Positions 63,489-64,000 of a stretch of 64,000 nt of DNA are shown here, in pieces. Both the position numbers and the translations under genes were made by a program. The DNA is from Pontibacter ummariensis. GTDB taxonomy: Bacteria > Bacteroidota > Bacteroidia > Cytophagales > Hymenobacteraceae. The notes beneath the pieces were generated by a model. The model saw only the letters and a program-made list of their open reading frames with translations. It did not search any database and was not told where the DNA came from. Every line of letters starts with the position of its first letter. Within the stretch, counting starts at the first letter, position 1. Where the stretch lies: positions 248,001-312,000 of the forward strand of contig NZ_FZOQ01000003.1 of the NCBI RefSeq assembly GCF_900188175.1, written 5' to 3'.

Positions 63489-64000
63489 ATGAAGAATTTC
63501 TTTTGGTGGTGCGCGGGTGCTGATGATACCATTCTTGAAAAGTGCTCTAAGTCGGAGCACATAAAATATGCCGGTGTGGGGGCTACTGTGCTGTTTACCG
63601 GCCTGCTAGCCAGTATTTCGGGTGGCTATGCGCTCTATACCGTTTTCGATTCCGTACCCATGGCCGTTGCCTTTGGTCTGTTTTGGGGGGCTGTGATCTT
63701 TAACCTCGACAGGTTTATCGTATCAACAATTCGCAAAGAGGGCAAGTTCTGGAAAGAACTGCTGATGGTAACGCCGCGTATCCTGCTAGCCCTGGTGCTG
63801 GCAGTGGTAATCTCAAAGCCGCTGGAGCTGAAGATCTTTGACAAGGAGATACAGGCCGTCCTGAAGGAAAAACAGGCAGAGCTCGCTATTCAGCACAAGT
63901 CGCTGGTGAACCAACAGTTCGCGGAGGTAGACTCTGTCAAATCTGAGATAGCCGGGATACGGGAGGAAGTGGCCGCCAAGTTAGAGGAGCGTAACAGACT
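63489..64000 (+). CDS. DUF4407 family membrane protein, truncated at the window edge
   Basis: The ATG at 63489 opens a frame that runs off the window after about 170 codons. The N-terminus MKNFFWWCAGADDTIL is followed by helices at about 29-50 and 55-72, the motif FNLDRFIVSTIRK, a further helix (about 97-114) and the start of a long charged coiled coil (DKEIQAVLKEKQAEL). This is the DUF4407 layout. The function is unknown and the C-terminal half is not visible. Confidence 0.82.
   Translation, partial: MKNFFWWCAGADDTILEKCSKSEHIKYAGVGATVLFTGLLASISGGYALYTVFDSVPMAVAFGLFWGAVIFNLDRFIVSTIRKEGKFWKELLMVTPRILLALVLAVVISKPLELKIFDKEIQAVLKEKQAELAIQHKSLVNQQFAEVDSVKSEIAGIREEVAAKLEERNR

Overview
The window looks like a chromosomal segment of a Bacteroidota bacterium, most likely Cytophagales/Hymenobacteraceae (Pontibacter-like). 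That placement is inferred from gene content without any database search. The evidence is a complete type IX secretion/gliding core (porP, gldK, gldL, gldM, gldN, plus sprE/porW), an ATP synthase cluster that lacks atpD and atpC, many lipoproteins with Bacteroidota-style lipoboxes, DUF4286, DUF4271, DUF5686 and DUF2279 proteins, and repeated TAnnTTTG elements, the -7 box of the Bacteroidota primary sigma factor, upstream of genes. Shine-Dalgarno sequences are mostly absent. Base composition appears close to balanced, with an AT-rich island at about 51.4-52.6 kb and a visibly GC-rich gene at 45.3-46.4 kb. I see no rRNA, tRNA, CRISPR array or insertion sequence.

Layout. 0-7.7 kb: prolyl oligopeptidase lipoprotein, small membrane protein, acyl-ACP thioesterase plus GNAT acetyltransferase, DUF4286 protein, a lipoprotein, an MFS transporter and a YdeI-type protein. 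7.7-11.2 kb: a leftward operon of a His-rich small exported protein, a TonB-dependent receptor and a lipoprotein, probably for metal uptake. 11.5-16.6 kb: htpG, a MORN-like lipoprotein, yraN, a 30-residue lipoprotein not covered by longer reading frames, and lipB with small neighbours. 16.7-25.6 kb: a WecA/MraY-type transferase, DUF4271, hemD, then porP-gldK-gldL-gldM-gldN. 25.7-32.8 kb: a leftward operon sprE/porW - PBP1A - uvrC. 33.0-38.8 kb: ATP synthase genes atpZ, an unnamed membrane gene, atpB, E, F, H, A, G, with strong hairpins after atpE and between atpA and atpG. 39.0-43.8 kb: PafA-like phosphatase, pyrophosphatase, a UbiA-like membrane protein and the NAD(P)HX repair enzyme. 44.3-46.4 kb: a broken GDP-fucose synthase gene followed by an intact gmd. 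46.6-50 kb: DUF5686 outer-membrane protein and a PAP2 phosphatase. 50.1-55.4 kb: complex I genes nuoA-B-C and nuoD on the minus strand, separated by three plus-strand genes (an MrcB-domain/HNH endonuclease, a two-helix protein and an SPFH protein). 55.6-64 kb: thioredoxin-NHL protein, YczE-family protein, DinB-like protein, acylphosphatase, DUF2279 protein, App1-like phosphatase, L-serine dehydratase, a lipoprotein and the start of a DUF4407 membrane protein.

Most of the window is core housekeeping. The strongest candidates for something unusual are three. First, an AT-rich solitary restriction-type gene lies between nuoC and nuoD. Second, a net 10-nt loss in the GDP-fucose synthase gene falls exactly between the arms of an inverted repeat and removes the catalytic Ser-Ser-Cys-Ile stretch. 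Third, the ATP synthase operon carries intercistronic hairpins that may tune subunit stoichiometry.
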